Both the position numbers and the translations under genes were made by a program. The notes under the pieces are model-generated. The model was given only the letters and a program-made list of their open reading frames with translations, was not told where the DNA came from and ran no database searches. Positions 17,978 to 27,878 of a DNA stretch of 64,000 nucleotides are shown one piece after another (the first letter of the stretch is position 1; each line of letters opens with the position of its first letter). Source of the stretch: Balneolaceae bacterium. Its GTDB lineage: Bacteria; Bacteroidota; Rhodothermia; Balneolales; Balneolaceae. The stretch is from NCBI GenBank assembly GCA_017640605.1, contig JAEPQH010000005.1, positions 171,209-235,208 of the forward strand, given 5' to 3'.

Positions 17978-19146
17978 CGTTTCCAGTTCTTTAAAGCGGC
18001 TTTCAGCTTTTGAATATCATTCTCTGTGTGCTTAGAAGTGAAAGTAATACGAATTCGTGAAGCACCCTTTTCTACCGTAGGCGGACGTATAGCTGAAACC
18101 CATAAACCATTGTTGTGCAGATGATTTGATAATTCAATTGTTTCCTTTTCAACACCGATAATTATTGGGATTATTTGCGAATTGGAGTTGCCCGTTTCGA
18201 AACCTAATTGCGCGAGCTCTGCTTTAAAAGTAACAATCGTTTCAATCAGCCTTTTCCGTTCTTCTTCCATTTCTGGGATCAAATCTAGAGCTGCATCGAG
18301 GGCTCCAATCACGGCCGGAGGTAAAGCGGTTGTATAGATGAATCCACCCGAATGATTGACTAAAAATTCTTTCATTTCCTGTGAACAAGCTGCAAAGGCA
18401 CCGAAACTTCCAAAGGCTTTACCAAAGGTTCCCAGCGATATATCAATTCCGGTTTGCTGATAATTCAAACCTAGCCCGTTTTCACCCAATACGCCCAATG
18501 CATGAGCATCATCAGAATAAAAAAATGCGTTAAACTCTGCTGCTAATCTTGCAAGATCTGCTACCGGACTACGATCCCCATCCATACTAAACACTGTTTC
18601 GGAGACGATTAGAAGTCGATTGTACTTTCCATTTTCCGCTTGATTCAGTAACTCAGTAAGGTGCTCTAGGTCATTGTGTCGAAATCGCTTTATGGTTGCC
18701 CTACTCAAAATTGAACCTTGTATAAGGCTGTTATGGCACTTTTTATCAATAAAAATGCAAGAATTACGATCAACTAATGCAGGAATTATAGAAGTATTGG
18801 CCTGAAAACCTGAGTTAAATAATAAAGCTGCTTCGGTGCCAAAGGTAGTTGCTAGCTTTTCCTCTAGTGCCTCATGAATAGTAAGTGTGCCCGTAACCAA
18901 CCTACTCGCTCCCGATCCGGCGCCATACTTCTTTAGATATGCTTCAGCCCGGTCAATTACTTTCGGATGTTTAGAAAGCCCGAGATAATCGTTCGATGAG
19001 AAGTTAATTAATGGAACCCCATCTTTATAAACCTGCATACTATTCATTGCAGGTTCTAAAGAATATAATGTTCTTAGCTGATTTTGTTTTTCCCGTAATT
19101 CTAACGCATCGCGGATAAATTGGTGCTTATCAGTGTTCTTATCCAC
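17974..19146 (-). CDS. bioF: 8-amino-7-oxononanoate synthase
   Basis: A PLP-dependent alpha-oxoamine synthase of 390 residues that joins pimeloyl-ACP (or CoA) to alanine. Recognised segments are NFSSNDYLGLSKHP, GAGSGASRLVTGT, ALLFNSGFQANTS, SETVFSMDGDRSP, DDAHALGVLG and the PLP lysine in GTFGKAFGSFGAF. It is the first biotin gene in the minus-strand run and starts only nine bases after the DUF4837 lipoprotein stop, so a separate promoter would have to lie inside that gene. Confidence 0.94.
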   Translation of the reverse strand: MDKNTDKHQFIRDALELREKQNQLRTLYSLEPAMNSMQVYKDGVPLINFSSNDYLGLSKHPKVIDRAEAYLKKYGAGSGASRLVTGTLTIHEALEEKLATTFGTEAALLFNSGFQANTSIIPALVDRNSCIFIDKKCHNSLIQGSILSRATIKRFRHNDLEHLTELLNQAENGKYNRLLIVSETVFSMDGDRSPVADLARLAAEFNAFFYSDDAHALGVLGENGLGLNYQQTGIDISLGTFGKAFGSFGAFAACSQEMKEFLVNHSGGFIYTTALPPAVIGALDAALDLIPEMEEERKRLIETIVTFKAELAQLGFETGNSNSQIIPIIIGVEKETIELSNHLHNNGLWVSAIRPPTVEKGASRIRITFTSKHTENDIQKLKAALKNWKR

Positions 19147-19155
19147 GAATTCGCT

Positions 19156-20226
19156 TTAATTTGATGTCCAGGTAGAATCACTCTCGAAGGTTCTCCCCAT
19201 TGCTCTGAATTGGCGCACGAACGGCAACTTCTTACGAACCCGAGGTGCAAACTGATGATATTCGATCATAAACAATCGATTTGTAGTAGGATCATAATAA
19301 GTGAAATTGACAAAAGGTCCGCCCATAGCGCCATTGATCAACTGCCAGGTTCCGAGAGTTTCGTAGGCTAAATATCTACCTTTTTGGAAGGATTCTGTTT
19401 CTACCGGACGGCGATATTCTGTGGATACATATTGATTATCCCTCCCTCCTTTAAAATAGGTTTGCAGCAAACTATCGCGTGTAGCATTAATCCAGTCGTT
19501 ATCCAAAAAACTAATGTCAGTCACATCATCTTTCCACCAAATCCACATTCTACGCTCATTATCGGGCAGTAATCGCCGATAGGTTTGGAAGTTTAGCGTA
19601 TCAACTCCTTTGTAATAATCATGCTGAAAGCGGACCATAAAGCCGTGATCGTTCCAGAGCGAATCGGAATACTGAGTCTGCTCTTTCTTCTCATACACAT
19701 CCCAATTCCAGCGCTGAAGTTCTTTTTCAAGGGCGCTTGAGACCAGCGCTTGTTCAGAATTTCTGATTTTTTCAGCCAGTACAGAATCTGATGTCGAGGT
19801 AAGAATCAACACATATTGATCTTTATACCACTGATCTTCGATTGGAAAGGCAAAGCTTTCACCGGATTCAACCCGAGCTTCCACGCCATCATCTAAAAAG
19901 GCTTTTATTTGGCGACCAACGTTAGTGTCTTCGTTTAACGGAGCTGCAAATATTACGTTTCTACCTTTTCGAATGCGCTCTAACTGCTGTCGAGACCGAA
20001 TAGGCATAAACATTAAATCGTAATTTGGCTCTGCATTAGGTAAGGTGAAGATATATTTCCCAAAGGTATCTCGAATAGCTTCGGCAGTTGCACTCTCCCA
20101 TTTGGTAGAATCCATTACTACGATAAACTCTCTCGGATTACCATCTGCCCTCTCTCTGAAATCACCTTCACATGCAACTAATCCTGCCAGTACTGCAATT
20201 AGAACTAAACTTTTCAAATACCTCAT
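19156..20226 (-). CDS. DUF4837 family lipoprotein
   Basis: A 356-residue predicted lipoprotein; the lipobox LVAC places the modified cysteine at residue 19. The mature part begins with REFIVVMDSTKWES and IRDTFGKYIFTLPNAEPNYDL, the signature of DUF4837, a family largely found in Bacteroidota and relatives with no known function. It lies between trpA (11-bp gap) and bioF (9-bp gap) and so joins the tryptophan and biotin genes into one run. Its place there looks like operon sharing rather than a pathway role. Confidence 0.82.
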   Translation of the reverse strand: MRYLKSLVLIAVLAGLVACEGDFRERADGNPREFIVVMDSTKWESATAEAIRDTFGKYIFTLPNAEPNYDLMFMPIRSRQQLERIRKGRNVIFAAPLNEDTNVGRQIKAFLDDGVEARVESGESFAFPIEDQWYKDQYVLILTSTSDSVLAEKIRNSEQALVSSALEKELQRWNWDVYEKKEQTQYSDSLWNDHGFMVRFQHDYYKGVDTLNFQTYRRLLPDNERRMWIWWKDDVTDISFLDNDWINATRDSLLQTYFKGGRDNQYVSTEYRRPVETESFQKGRYLAYETLGTWQLINGAMGGPFVNFTYYDPTTNRLFMIEYHQFAPRVRKKLPFVRQFRAMGRTFESDSTWTSN

Positions 20227-20237
20227 AAATTGAACTT

Positions 20238-21035
20238 TTATTTCCCAAATTTTAAAGAATGTACGAAATCAAAGACGTGGTCTTTCCAATTTTGTTGTGG
20301 ATACACTTCCTTGATTTTATTTATCAGCGCGCTCCCTACAATAAACCCATCTGCTTTCTCAGCAATTTTTTGGGCATCATCAAATGATTTAATACCAAAT
20401 CCTATCATTTTTGGGTTTTTGGTAACGTTTTCACCAACTCTTTCGATGAATCTATTTACTGATTGAGAAACTTCCTCACCACTTCGAGCTCCGGTAACAC
20501 CGGTAACCGATACACAATACACAAAACCATTGGATTTTTCATCTGCCAGACTCATACGCTCGTCGGTGGTGTTTGGAGCCACTAAGTAAATAATTGGAAT
20601 ATCTACGTTATCTGCTTCTTTTTCGATTAATCCACTTTCTTCAACAGGGATATCGGGCAGGATAAATCCATCTACTCCAACCTCTTTGGCTCGATCACAA
20701 AATTTAGAAACACCATACCTGAGAACAGGATTCATATAACCCATCAGAATAATTGGAATCTCAGAATGTTTACGAATCTCAGCCACCATATCCATAATTT
20801 TGTCGATGGAAATCCCTTTTTCGATAGCAACATCGCTCGAATATTGAATGGTTGGACCGTCTGCTAAAGGATCGCTGAATGGCATGCCTAATTCGATGAC
20901 ATCCGCTCCGTTTTTTTCGAAGCCTAAAATCAAATCCACGGTAGATTCTAAATCCGGGTACCCTGCGGTGATGAACAAGCTCATCAGCTTTTCATCCGCC
21001 TGTTTTTCTTGAAATTTCTTTGTTATTCGGTTCAT
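20238..21035 (-). CDS. trpA: tryptophan synthase alpha chain
   Basis: A TIM-barrel lyase of 265 residues that splits indole-3-glycerol phosphate. The catalytic Glu/Asp segments are VIELGMPFSDPLADGPTIQ near residue 50 and GFILPDIPVEE. The phosphate-binding end is GFGIKSFDDA and GFIVGSALI. It forms the alpha2beta2 complex with TrpB, whose gene lies 37 bp upstream. Confidence 0.97.
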   Translation of the reverse strand: MNRITKKFQEKQADEKLMSLFITAGYPDLESTVDLILGFEKNGADVIELGMPFSDPLADGPTIQYSSDVAIEKGISIDKIMDMVAEIRKHSEIPIILMGYMNPVLRYGVSKFCDRAKEVGVDGFILPDIPVEESGLIEKEADNVDIPIIYLVAPNTTDERMSLADEKSNGFVYCVSVTGVTGARSGEEVSQSVNRFIERVGENVTKNPKMIGFGIKSFDDAQKIAEKADGFIVGSALINKIKEVYPQQNWKDHVFDFVHSLKFGK

Positions 21036-21072
21036 CTAATCAGACGTTAGTTGGGCGGATAGCGATCCGCAC

Positions 21073-22275
21073 TTACAAGTTTTCGGAAATCGTTTTCATG
21101 TCTTTGTCGCCACGACCGGAAAGATTAAGAATCACGATCTCATCAGGAGAAGTTTCCGGCATCAGATTCTCTAACCATGCAAAGGCATGTGCGGTTTCTA
21201 GCGCAGGGATAATTCCTTCTTTTTGTGATAATAATTTTACCGCTTCCATCGCTTCTTCGTCTGTTACTGCGTGGTATTGTACCCTACCGGAGTCATGTAA
21301 ATAAGAATGTTCCGGACCAATTCCGGGATAATCCAAACCGGCTGAGATTGAATGAGCCAATTCAATTTGTCCGTTAGCGTCATGAAGCAAATAACTTAAT
21401 GAGCCATGTAAAATACCCGGAGTTCCTTTGGTGATGGTTGCAGCAGTCTGACCTGAATCCACACCATATCCGGCAGCTTCAACGCCTATGATTTTAACGT
21501 CATCATCCATAAACGGATAAAATAAACCAAGTGCATTAGATCCACCACCTACACAGGCTACCAAATAATCCGGTAAACGACCTTCTTTCTCCAATATCTG
21601 TCGTTTGGTTTCATCCCCAATCACCCGATGGAAATTGCGTACCATCATTGGATATGGATGAGGTCCAACTACCGATCCGATGATGTAGAACGTATCTTCA
21701 ACATTGGTCACCCAATCGCGGATGGCTTCGTTGGTGGCGTCTTTAAGTGTTTTTGATCCACTGGTTACTTCGCGAACTTCAGCACCCATTAAGCGCATTC
21801 GATCTACATTCAATTTTTGACGAACGGTATCCTCAGCACCCATATATACGATGCATTGCATTCCGAACTTAGCACAGGCCGTTGCGGTAGCAACTCCATG
21901 CTGTCCCGCACCCGTTTCAGCGATAATGCGGGTTTTTCCCATTCGCCGAGCAAGTAATATCTGTCCGATCGCATTGTTTATTTTATGCGCACCGGTATGG
22001 CAAAGATCTTCCCGTTTAAGGTAAATTTTAGCTTTTCCATAATGAGCTGTCAGTTTATCGGCAAATGTGAGCTTAGTTGGTCTACCAACATACTCCTCCA
22101 ACAATTCATGATACTGCTGCAGAAACTCAGGGTCATTTTGCGCTTTCTGGTATTCTTCTTCCAATGCTGTGATCGCAGGAATTAGAATTTCGGGGACAAA
22201 CTTCCCACCATAATCACCAAAATAACCACGATTATTGGGTTGGTCGTACTTAGTCTTAATTTCAGTTGCTTGCAT
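21073..22275 (-). CDS. trpB: tryptophan synthase beta chain
   Basis: A PLP-dependent synthase of 400 residues that condenses indole with serine. The N-terminal [13 protein letters not shown], the PLP lysine in [27 protein letters not shown] and the glycine-rich phosphate loop [10 protein letters not shown] identify the classical TrpB1. It follows trpF after a 52-bp gap, the longest gap within the trp run; I see no terminator there. Confidence 0.97.
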   Translation of the reverse strand: MQATEIKTKYDQPNNRGYFGDYGGKFVPEILIPAITALEEEYQKAQNDPEFLQQYHELLEEYVGRPTKLTFADKLTAHYGKAKIYLKREDLCHTGAHKINNAIGQILLARRMGKTRIIAETGAGQHGVATATACAKFGMQCIVYMGAEDTVRQKLNVDRMRLMGAEVREVTSGSKTLKDATNEAIRDWVTNVEDTFYIIGSVVGPHPYPMMVRNFHRVIGDETKRQILEKEGRLPDYLVACVGGGSNALGLFYPFMDDDVKIIGVEAAGYGVDSGQTAATITKGTPGILHGSLSYLLHDANGQIELAHSISAGLDYPGIGPEHSYLHDSGRVQYHAVTDEEAMEAVKLLSQKEGIIPALETAHAFAWLENLMPETSPDEIVILNLSGRGDKDMKTISENL

Positions 22276-22327
22276 AATAATTATCGAAATTTAGTCTTCG
22301 CTCGCGCTCAGTTTATTTGTGAGTAAC

Positions 22328-22969
22328 CTAAATTTTATACGATTTCAGGTTTTCCATCAGCTGTTCAATTTTTTCAAAATCTTTGAGTCCTGGTTCTTCT
22401 TCAACCCCACTGTTTAAATCAACAGCGTATGGTCGAACTGTTTCAATCGCTTCCGATACATTTTCCGGAGTCAATCCGCCTGCCAGAAAAAATGGGATGT
22501 CATCAGCAATTTCGTTTAACAACGACCAATTGAAGGTGATTCCCGTTCCGCCAAATTTTCCATTTACTTTGGTATCAAATAACAAGAATTCTGCCACTTC
22601 ACTGTACAATGCTACTTGAGCTTCAATTTCTTCTTTTGTGGATGTCTCCCCCACATGAATCACTTTAATAATCGGTTTTTCGATTAACTGGCAATACTCG
22701 ATGGTTTCTTGCCCATGCAATTGTATGTAATCGATTCCTGAAAACTTCGCGAGCACATTCACATCATCAAGTGGTTGATCCATGAACACGCCTACTTTTT
22801 TGGGACCTTCCACCCAATTAATGATGGCTCCGGCTTTCTCCGGATCAATGTAACGTGGACTTGATTCCACAAAAATGAATCCCAAATAATCTACCATTGC
22901 ACCGGAAGCAAATCGTGCATCTTCGAGATTGGTGATTCCACAAATTTTAACTTTTGTCAGGTTATCCAT
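22328..22969 (-). CDS. trpF: phosphoribosylanthranilate isomerase
   Basis: A 213-residue TIM barrel that catalyses the Amadori rearrangement. The N-terminus VKICGITNLEDA holds the catalytic cysteine. YIQLHGQE, LLFDTKVNGKFGGTG with the catalytic Asp, FLAGGLTPENV and VDLNSGVEEEPGLKD follow. I start at ATG 22969, overlapping the trpC stop by eight bases. An earlier in-frame codon at 23008 would add 13 residues that do not fit the family. Confidence 0.95.
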   Translation of the reverse strand: MDNLTKVKICGITNLEDARFASGAMVDYLGFIFVESSPRYIDPEKAGAIINWVEGPKKVGVFMDQPLDDVNVLAKFSGIDYIQLHGQETIEYCQLIEKPIIKVIHVGETSTKEEIEAQVALYSEVAEFLLFDTKVNGKFGGTGITFNWSLLNEIADDIPFFLAGGLTPENVSEAIETVRPYAVDLNSGVEEEPGLKDFEKIEQLMENLKSYKI

Positions 22970-23777
22970 TCTGTAAACTCCGCTCAAAAATTTCTTCCTC
23001 TTCTTCAATTAACAAAGAAACAGCCTTTCCGGGATCGGATTGCCGCATAAAATGTTCCCCAATCAATACCGCATCAATGCTTTTTTGATGCAAAAGTGCC
23101 ATGTCTTTACCCGATGATATTCCACTTTCAGAAACCAATACTGTGTCTTCAGGCGCCTGTTTTAGGATAGATATTCCACGATGAACATCTACTTCAAAGT
23201 TTTTCAAATCACGATTATTCACCCCAAGAATATCAACTCGGTCAAACGGAACCCGATCAAAATCGTCCTGATCGTAACATTCAACTAAGGCATCCAATCC
23301 AAATTCTCGTCCCGCGGCTAGTAATTCGTCGAGTTGGGCGTCCGAAACAATTGCCATGATGATAAGAAAAGCATCGGCACCAAACGCTCTCGCTTCTTTT
23401 ATCTGATAGGGATCGATGATGAAATCTTTCCTAAGCAATGGTAATTCAACGCGTTTCGAGATATCAGACAGATACTGAATATCACCTTTAAAAAAAGGCT
23501 CGTCGGTCAAAACGGATATTGCAGACGCTCCACCATCCTGGTAGCGAAGTGCGATATCAACCGGATTAAAATCTTCTCTAATAATTCCTTTCGATGGAGA
23601 TCCTTTTTTAACCTCTGCAATCACCGAAACTCCATTTTTTTGCAAGGCAGTTTTAAAAGAGTTCCTGTTCTTTTCGAAGCCTTCTAAAGAATGTAAATTG
23701 TTAAAGTGAAGCTCTTTCTTCCTCTTTTTGAGATCTTCGGAAGTCTTGGAAACTATGTTATCTAAGATCGTTGGCAT
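22962..23777 (-). CDS. trpC: indole-3-glycerol-phosphate synthase
   Basis: A 271-residue TIM barrel that closes the indole ring. The N-terminal helix ILDNIVSKTSEDLKKRKKE, VIAEVKKGSPSKG with the catalytic lysine, LLRKDFIIDPYQI, LGVNNRDLKNFEVD and VSESGIS are all present. It is a separate protein rather than a TrpC-TrpF fusion. It lies two bases after trpD and overlaps trpF. Confidence 0.96.
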   Translation of the reverse strand: MPTILDNIVSKTSEDLKKRKKELHFNNLHSLEGFEKNRNSFKTALQKNGVSVIAEVKKGSPSKGIIREDFNPVDIALRYQDGGASAISVLTDEPFFKGDIQYLSDISKRVELPLLRKDFIIDPYQIKEARAFGADAFLIIMAIVSDAQLDELLAAGREFGLDALVECYDQDDFDRVPFDRVDILGVNNRDLKNFEVDVHRGISILKQAPEDTVLVSESGISSGKDMALLHQKSIDAVLIGEHFMRQSDPGKAVSLLIEEEEEIFERSLQNG

Positions 23778-23779
23778 AG

Positions 23780-24802
23780 TTAAACGTTTCGGCTTACCTC
23801 TACATAATTATTAAAAATATCGCGGGCTTTACCTGATTCAAGACTTTCTTCTGCCAGAATTATAGCCTCACCCAAACTCGACACTTTACCGGATGCCTGA
23901 ATTCCGAATGCTGCGTTTAGCAAAACGATATCTCGCTGGGCTTGGGTCGCATTGTTATCTAAGATATTCTCGAAAATCTGAGCATTTTCATGTACATCTC
24001 CACCCGTAATATCAGCCATTGAGCATTTTTCAAACCCAAGTGATTCCGGTTCGAACAAAATCGGCATTGATAGAATACTATCTTTGAGTTCGAACACATC
24101 GGCACCGGAGGTTAAACTCAATTCATCTAATCCGTCGTGTGAGTTCACCGTGTATGCAAATTCAGTTTCGAGATTGGCTAAAATATGAGCCATTTTCTCT
24201 GCCACTTCTTTGCTGAATGCACCAATTACATACCTTCGAACACCAGCAGGATTACACATCGGTCCGAGTATATTGAAGAATGTTCTGAAGCCCAGCGCTC
24301 TTCGAGCAGGCATCACATATTTCATAGCCGGATGAAACATGGGGGCAAACATGAAGGCTATTCCCACTTCTTTGTAAGCGCGCTCAACCTGATTTGCCTT
24401 TAGTTCGATGTCTACTCCCAGCTTTTCGAGCACATCCGCGCTTCCGCATTTACTAGAAGCACTTCGGTTATTGTGTTTGATAACTGGAACGCCTGCACCG
24501 GCTACAACAAAAGCCGAAACGGTTGAAATGTTAAATGTGCCGGATTTATCACCACCCGTGCCTACCAAGTCAATGGCTCCGTCTACATTTACGTTAACTT
24601 TGGTGGCTTTTTCTCGCATCACTTTTACAAAAGCAGTTAACTCCTGATGTGTTTCCCCTTTCAAGCGCATTGCTGTTAGAAACCCGGCCACTTGCTCATT
24701 ATTTACTTGTCCCGACATGATTTGTCGAATAGCAGATTCTGCAGTTTCGGGCGTTAAATCTTCTGAGCAGGATAAACGTTCTAATATCTCTTTAAAATCC
24801 AT
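23780..24802 (-). CDS. trpD: anthranilate phosphoribosyltransferase
   Basis: A 340-residue transferase that adds phosphoribosyl to anthranilate. The PRPP-binding loop VGTGGDKSGTFNIST, the anthranilate/PRPP segment VIKHNNRSASSKCGSADVLE and PARRALGFRTFFNILGP are the family signatures. The start codon shares one base with the trpG stop, indicating tight coupling. Confidence 0.96.
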   Translation of the reverse strand: MDFKEILERLSCSEDLTPETAESAIRQIMSGQVNNEQVAGFLTAMRLKGETHQELTAFVKVMREKATKVNVNVDGAIDLVGTGGDKSGTFNISTVSAFVVAGAGVPVIKHNNRSASSKCGSADVLEKLGVDIELKANQVERAYKEVGIAFMFAPMFHPAMKYVMPARRALGFRTFFNILGPMCNPAGVRRYVIGAFSKEVAEKMAHILANLETEFAYTVNSHDGLDELSLTSGADVFELKDSILSMPILFEPESLGFEKCSMADITGGDVHENAQIFENILDNNATQAQRDIVLLNAAFGIQASGKVSSLGEAIILAEESLESGKARDIFNNYVEVSRNV

Positions 24803-25362
24803 TATTGCTTTAACCAGTTTGAAATCATTTTGGGTCCTTCTGTGGTAAGAATACTTTCGGGATGAAATTGAATTCCTTCGATGGGTTTTGAGCGATGACG
24901 AACTCCCATCACAATATCTCCGGTTCGGGCGGTTACTTCTAAGTCATCCGGAATTGTATCAGGATCAAGTACCAAAGAATGATACCGTGTTGCCGTGAAT
25001 TTCTCCTCAACATCTTTGAATATTGATAATCCATCATGTTCCACTTCACTCACCTTACCGTGCATTAAGGTGGGCGCGTGAACTACTTTGGCTCCAAACA
25101 CTTCGCCAATTGCCTGGTGTCCTAAACAAACACCTAAAATTGGAATTGTATCGCCCAGCTCTTTGATCACTTCTTCGGTAATCCCTGCTTCATGAGGTCG
25201 ACCCGGTCCGGGTGAAATCAGAATTTTAGTGGGATTGTGCGCTTTAATTTCCTCGATACTCATTGCATCGTTTCTGATCACTTTATAGTGGTCAGTTTCC
25301 ACTGCAATTAAGTGCACCAAATTGTAGGTAAACGAATCGTAATTATCGATGATTAATACCAT
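24802..25362 (-). CDS. trpG: anthranilate synthase glutamine amidotransferase subunit
   Basis: A class I glutamine amidotransferase of 186 residues that feeds ammonia to TrpE. NYDSFTYNLVH, ISPGPGRPHEAG, the nucleophile in GVCLGHQAIGEVFG and the His-Glu pair in GIQFHPESILT are present. It could also serve aminodeoxychorismate synthase (PabA role), since the two are often shared. It sits between trpS and trpD with one-base overlaps on both sides. Confidence 0.95.
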   Translation of the reverse strand: MVLIIDNYDSFTYNLVHLIAVETDHYKVIRNDAMSIEEIKAHNPTKILISPGPGRPHEAGITEEVIKELGDTIPILGVCLGHQAIGEVFGAKVVHAPTLMHGKVSEVEHDGLSIFKDVEEKFTATRYHSLVLDPDTIPDDLEVTARTGDIVMGVRHRSKPIEGIQFHPESILTTEGPKMISNWLKQ

Positions 25363-26345
25363 CAGAAACTCCTCACGATTCCGGCTACTTCACGGATTGG
25401 AGTCATCACTTGTTCAGCCCGTATTCGTGCTTTTTTCCCACCCTCGGCAAGGACATCTTTTACATAATCGATATCCTTTTCAAGTTGTTTTCGTTTTTCT
25501 AGCGCCTCTCCAAAATAGTTTTGGATAAAGCCGAGTAATTCTTTTTTCGCATGCCCGTAACCATAGCCACCGGCTCTGTATTTTGCCGCAATTTCATCTT
25601 GCTCTTCTTTTGAGGCAAAGAGCTTTATCAGAGCAAAAACATTGTCAGTTTCAGGATCTTTAGGATCTTCCAACGCTGTAGAATCGGTCTGAATCGACAT
25701 GATGGACTTTTTAAACGCTTTTCCTTCGCCGAAAATAGGAATGGTATTACTGTAACTCTTACTCATTTTTCGACCATCGGTACCGGGCACTACCGCAACA
25801 GATTTAACGATGTGTTCTTCAGGAAGAATTAAATATTCTCCTTCATACTCTCGATTAAATTTACCGGCCAAATCCCGACAAATTTCGATGTTTTGTTTTT
25901 GATCTTCTCCCACCGGAACAACGTTTGAGTGATAAATCAAAATATCAGCTGCTTGCAGAATGGGATAAGTAAAAAGTCCAATGTTTGGGCTTAATCCAGC
26001 TGCAATCTTATCTTTATAAGAAACCCCTTTCTCCATCATACTGACCGGAGTGAGTGTTCCTAATATCCATGCTAATTCTGTTACTTGTGGGACATCAGAT
26101 TGAGCAAAGAAAGTAGCTCTTTCCGGATCGAGTCCCAGTGCCAAGTAATCGAGGGTTACATCGATGGTATTCTGATAAAGCTGTTTGCCATCTCTTAAAC
26201 TAGTTAAGGAGTGATAATTGGCAATGAAATAGAATGCATCTCCTTCATCTTGCATGGCAATATGTTGCCGAATGGCGCCGAAATAATTCCCAATATGCAG
26301 TTTTCCAGAAGGTTGAATTCCTGATAAAATAGTTTTTGTACTCAT
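25362..26345 (-). CDS. trpS: tryptophanyl-tRNA synthetase
   Basis: A class I aminoacyl-tRNA synthetase of 327 residues that charges tRNA-Trp. The HIGH-type motif is SGKLHIGNYFG and the KMSKS motif is GRKMSKSYSN. GEDQKQNIEICRDLA is also typical. The gene lies inside the trp operon between trpE (four-base overlap) and trpG (one-base overlap), so it should be governed by the upstream attenuator, which senses charged tRNA-Trp, the product of this enzyme. Confidence 0.97.
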   Translation of the reverse strand: MSTKTILSGIQPSGKLHIGNYFGAIRQHIAMQDEGDAFYFIANYHSLTSLRDGKQLYQNTIDVTLDYLALGLDPERATFFAQSDVPQVTELAWILGTLTPVSMMEKGVSYKDKIAAGLSPNIGLFTYPILQAADILIYHSNVVPVGEDQKQNIEICRDLAGKFNREYEGEYLILPEEHIVKSVAVVPGTDGRKMSKSYSNTIPIFGEGKAFKKSIMSIQTDSTALEDPKDPETDNVFALIKLFASKEEQDEIAAKYRAGGYGYGHAKKELLGFIQNYFGEALEKRKQLEKDIDYVKDVLAEGGKKARIRAEQVMTPIREVAGIVRSF

Positions 26346-27802
26346 TGTATATCTAGTGCAATGCTAAGGGCCTGAACTAACGCTCCGGCTTTATTTTGAG
26401 TTTCTTCAAATTCTTTCTGCGGATCGGAATCTGCTACTATTCCTGCCCCGGCTTGTATGTAAACTTTATTTTTTGCGACAACCATCGTTCGGATGGCAAT
26501 GCATGTATCCATATTTCCTGAAAAATCGAAATAACCGACTGCACCGGCATAAATGCCTCGTTTGGTTGGTTCAAATTCATCGATAATTTCCATAGCTCTG
26601 ATCTTCGGCGCACCACTTACGGTTCCGGCAGGAAAACACTGCATCAATGCATCAACCGAAGTATTCTCATCCGCAAGATGTCCTTGAACTTCACTAACAA
26701 TATGCATCACATGCGAATAGCGCTCAATTACATGGTCGCGCACTACTTTAACAGTTCCTGCGGTACACACTCTTGATAAATCATTTCTACCCAAATCAAC
26801 CAACATCACGTGCTCGGCTAATTCTTTTGGATCGGCCAATAAATCTTCTTCAAATTCAAGATCTTCGGCATGTGATTTACCACGTGGTCGAGTACCCGCA
26901 ATGGGCAACACTTTTACGGTGCTGTCTTGAACACTTACCAACACTTCCGGTGATGAGCCAACAATGTGGAAATCTTCGAAATCTAAGAAAAACAAATAAG
27001 GAGACGGATTTACCATACGCAGTGCACGATATAGCATAAAGGCATCTCCTTCCATATCAGCTTGGAATCGTTGAGAAAGCACTACCTGAAAAATATCTCC
27101 CTCGTAGATGTACTCTTTGCCTTTATTCACTATTTCTTCGAAGTAAGATTGTTCCATATTACTGGAGAGAGAATCCGGAAAAATCTTAAACGAACGTTTT
27201 TGATAGTCGCCCTGTGTTACGGCTAGTTCCATGGCATCAAGTGCGCTCGCCGCCTCCTCATAAGCCTGATCTAGATCATCATGCTCTTCAACGAATACGG
27301 TTTTAATCAAAACGACCTGATGCTTTACATGATCGAACGCAAAAATCTCGTCATAAAAAGACCATACGGCTTCAGGGATATTCAGATCATCGGGTGGAGT
27401 ATTTGGGAGATGTTCTACCAATCGAAAAGTATCGTAGGCTGAAAAGCCGACCGCTCCTCCGGTTAATCGTGGCAGTTCGGGAATAAATGGTTCAGAATAA
27501 ACAGTAGTAAGCTCGCGGAGCACATCGAAATAATTTTTCTCGATAGTTTCGGTGGAGCCATTTTTTTCGAGCGTAGTTACAGCTCCATCAAATCGTAAAA
27601 CCTGATATGGATTGCGACCTAGAAATGAATATCGGGCTAACTTTTCTCCTCCTTCTACCGATTCGAGTAGGAACGGATAGCGTGCTTGCTCACGAATATT
27701 TAAAAATAAAGATACGGGGGTTAACACATCCGCGAGTAATCGCCTGTAAACCGGAACAGCCGTGTGCGTAGAAGCGAGTGATAGAAATTCTTTTTTGTTC
27801 AA
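26342..27802 (-). CDS. trpE: anthranilate synthase component I
   Basis: A 486-residue chorismate-utilising enzyme, the first committed step to tryptophan. The feedback-inhibition segment PFLLESVEGGEKLARYSFLG near residue 45 keeps the LLES motif that binds tryptophan in enteric TrpE. The catalytic domain has IAGTRPRGK, EEDLLADPKELAEHVMLVDL, GRNDLSRVC and the C-terminal IQAGAGIVADSDP. The start codon is TTG at 27802; no in-frame ATG lies close by. It is the first structural gene after the attenuator terminator (27844-27878). Confidence 0.96.
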   Translation of the reverse strand: MNKKEFLSLASTHTAVPVYRRLLADVLTPVSLFLNIREQARYPFLLESVEGGEKLARYSFLGRNPYQVLRFDGAVTTLEKNGSTETIEKNYFDVLRELTTVYSEPFIPELPRLTGGAVGFSAYDTFRLVEHLPNTPPDDLNIPEAVWSFYDEIFAFDHVKHQVVLIKTVFVEEHDDLDQAYEEAASALDAMELAVTQGDYQKRSFKIFPDSLSSNMEQSYFEEIVNKGKEYIYEGDIFQVVLSQRFQADMEGDAFMLYRALRMVNPSPYLFFLDFEDFHIVGSSPEVLVSVQDSTVKVLPIAGTRPRGKSHAEDLEFEEDLLADPKELAEHVMLVDLGRNDLSRVCTAGTVKVVRDHVIERYSHVMHIVSEVQGHLADENTSVDALMQCFPAGTVSGAPKIRAMEIIDEFEPTKRGIYAGAVGYFDFSGNMDTCIAIRTMVVAKNKVYIQAGAGIVADSDPQKEFEETQNKAGALVQALSIALDIQ

Positions 27803-27843
27803 AACTTTTTGTTTAATTGAAATCTCTGTTCAAAGTGGATTTC

Positions 27844-27878
27844 AAAAAAAAACCCACTCTTCCTTAGGAACAGCGGGT
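27844..27878 (-). terminator. trp attenuator terminator (segments 3 and 4)
   Basis: Read on the minus strand, ACCCGCTGTTCC (27878-27867) pairs with GGAAGAGTGGGT (27863-27852), giving 12 positions with one G-G mismatch, one G-U pair and a three-base loop. Nine consecutive T residues follow at 27852-27844, the first of which is also the last stem base. It lies 42 bases before the trpE start, between leader peptide and structural genes. Confidence 0.93.
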
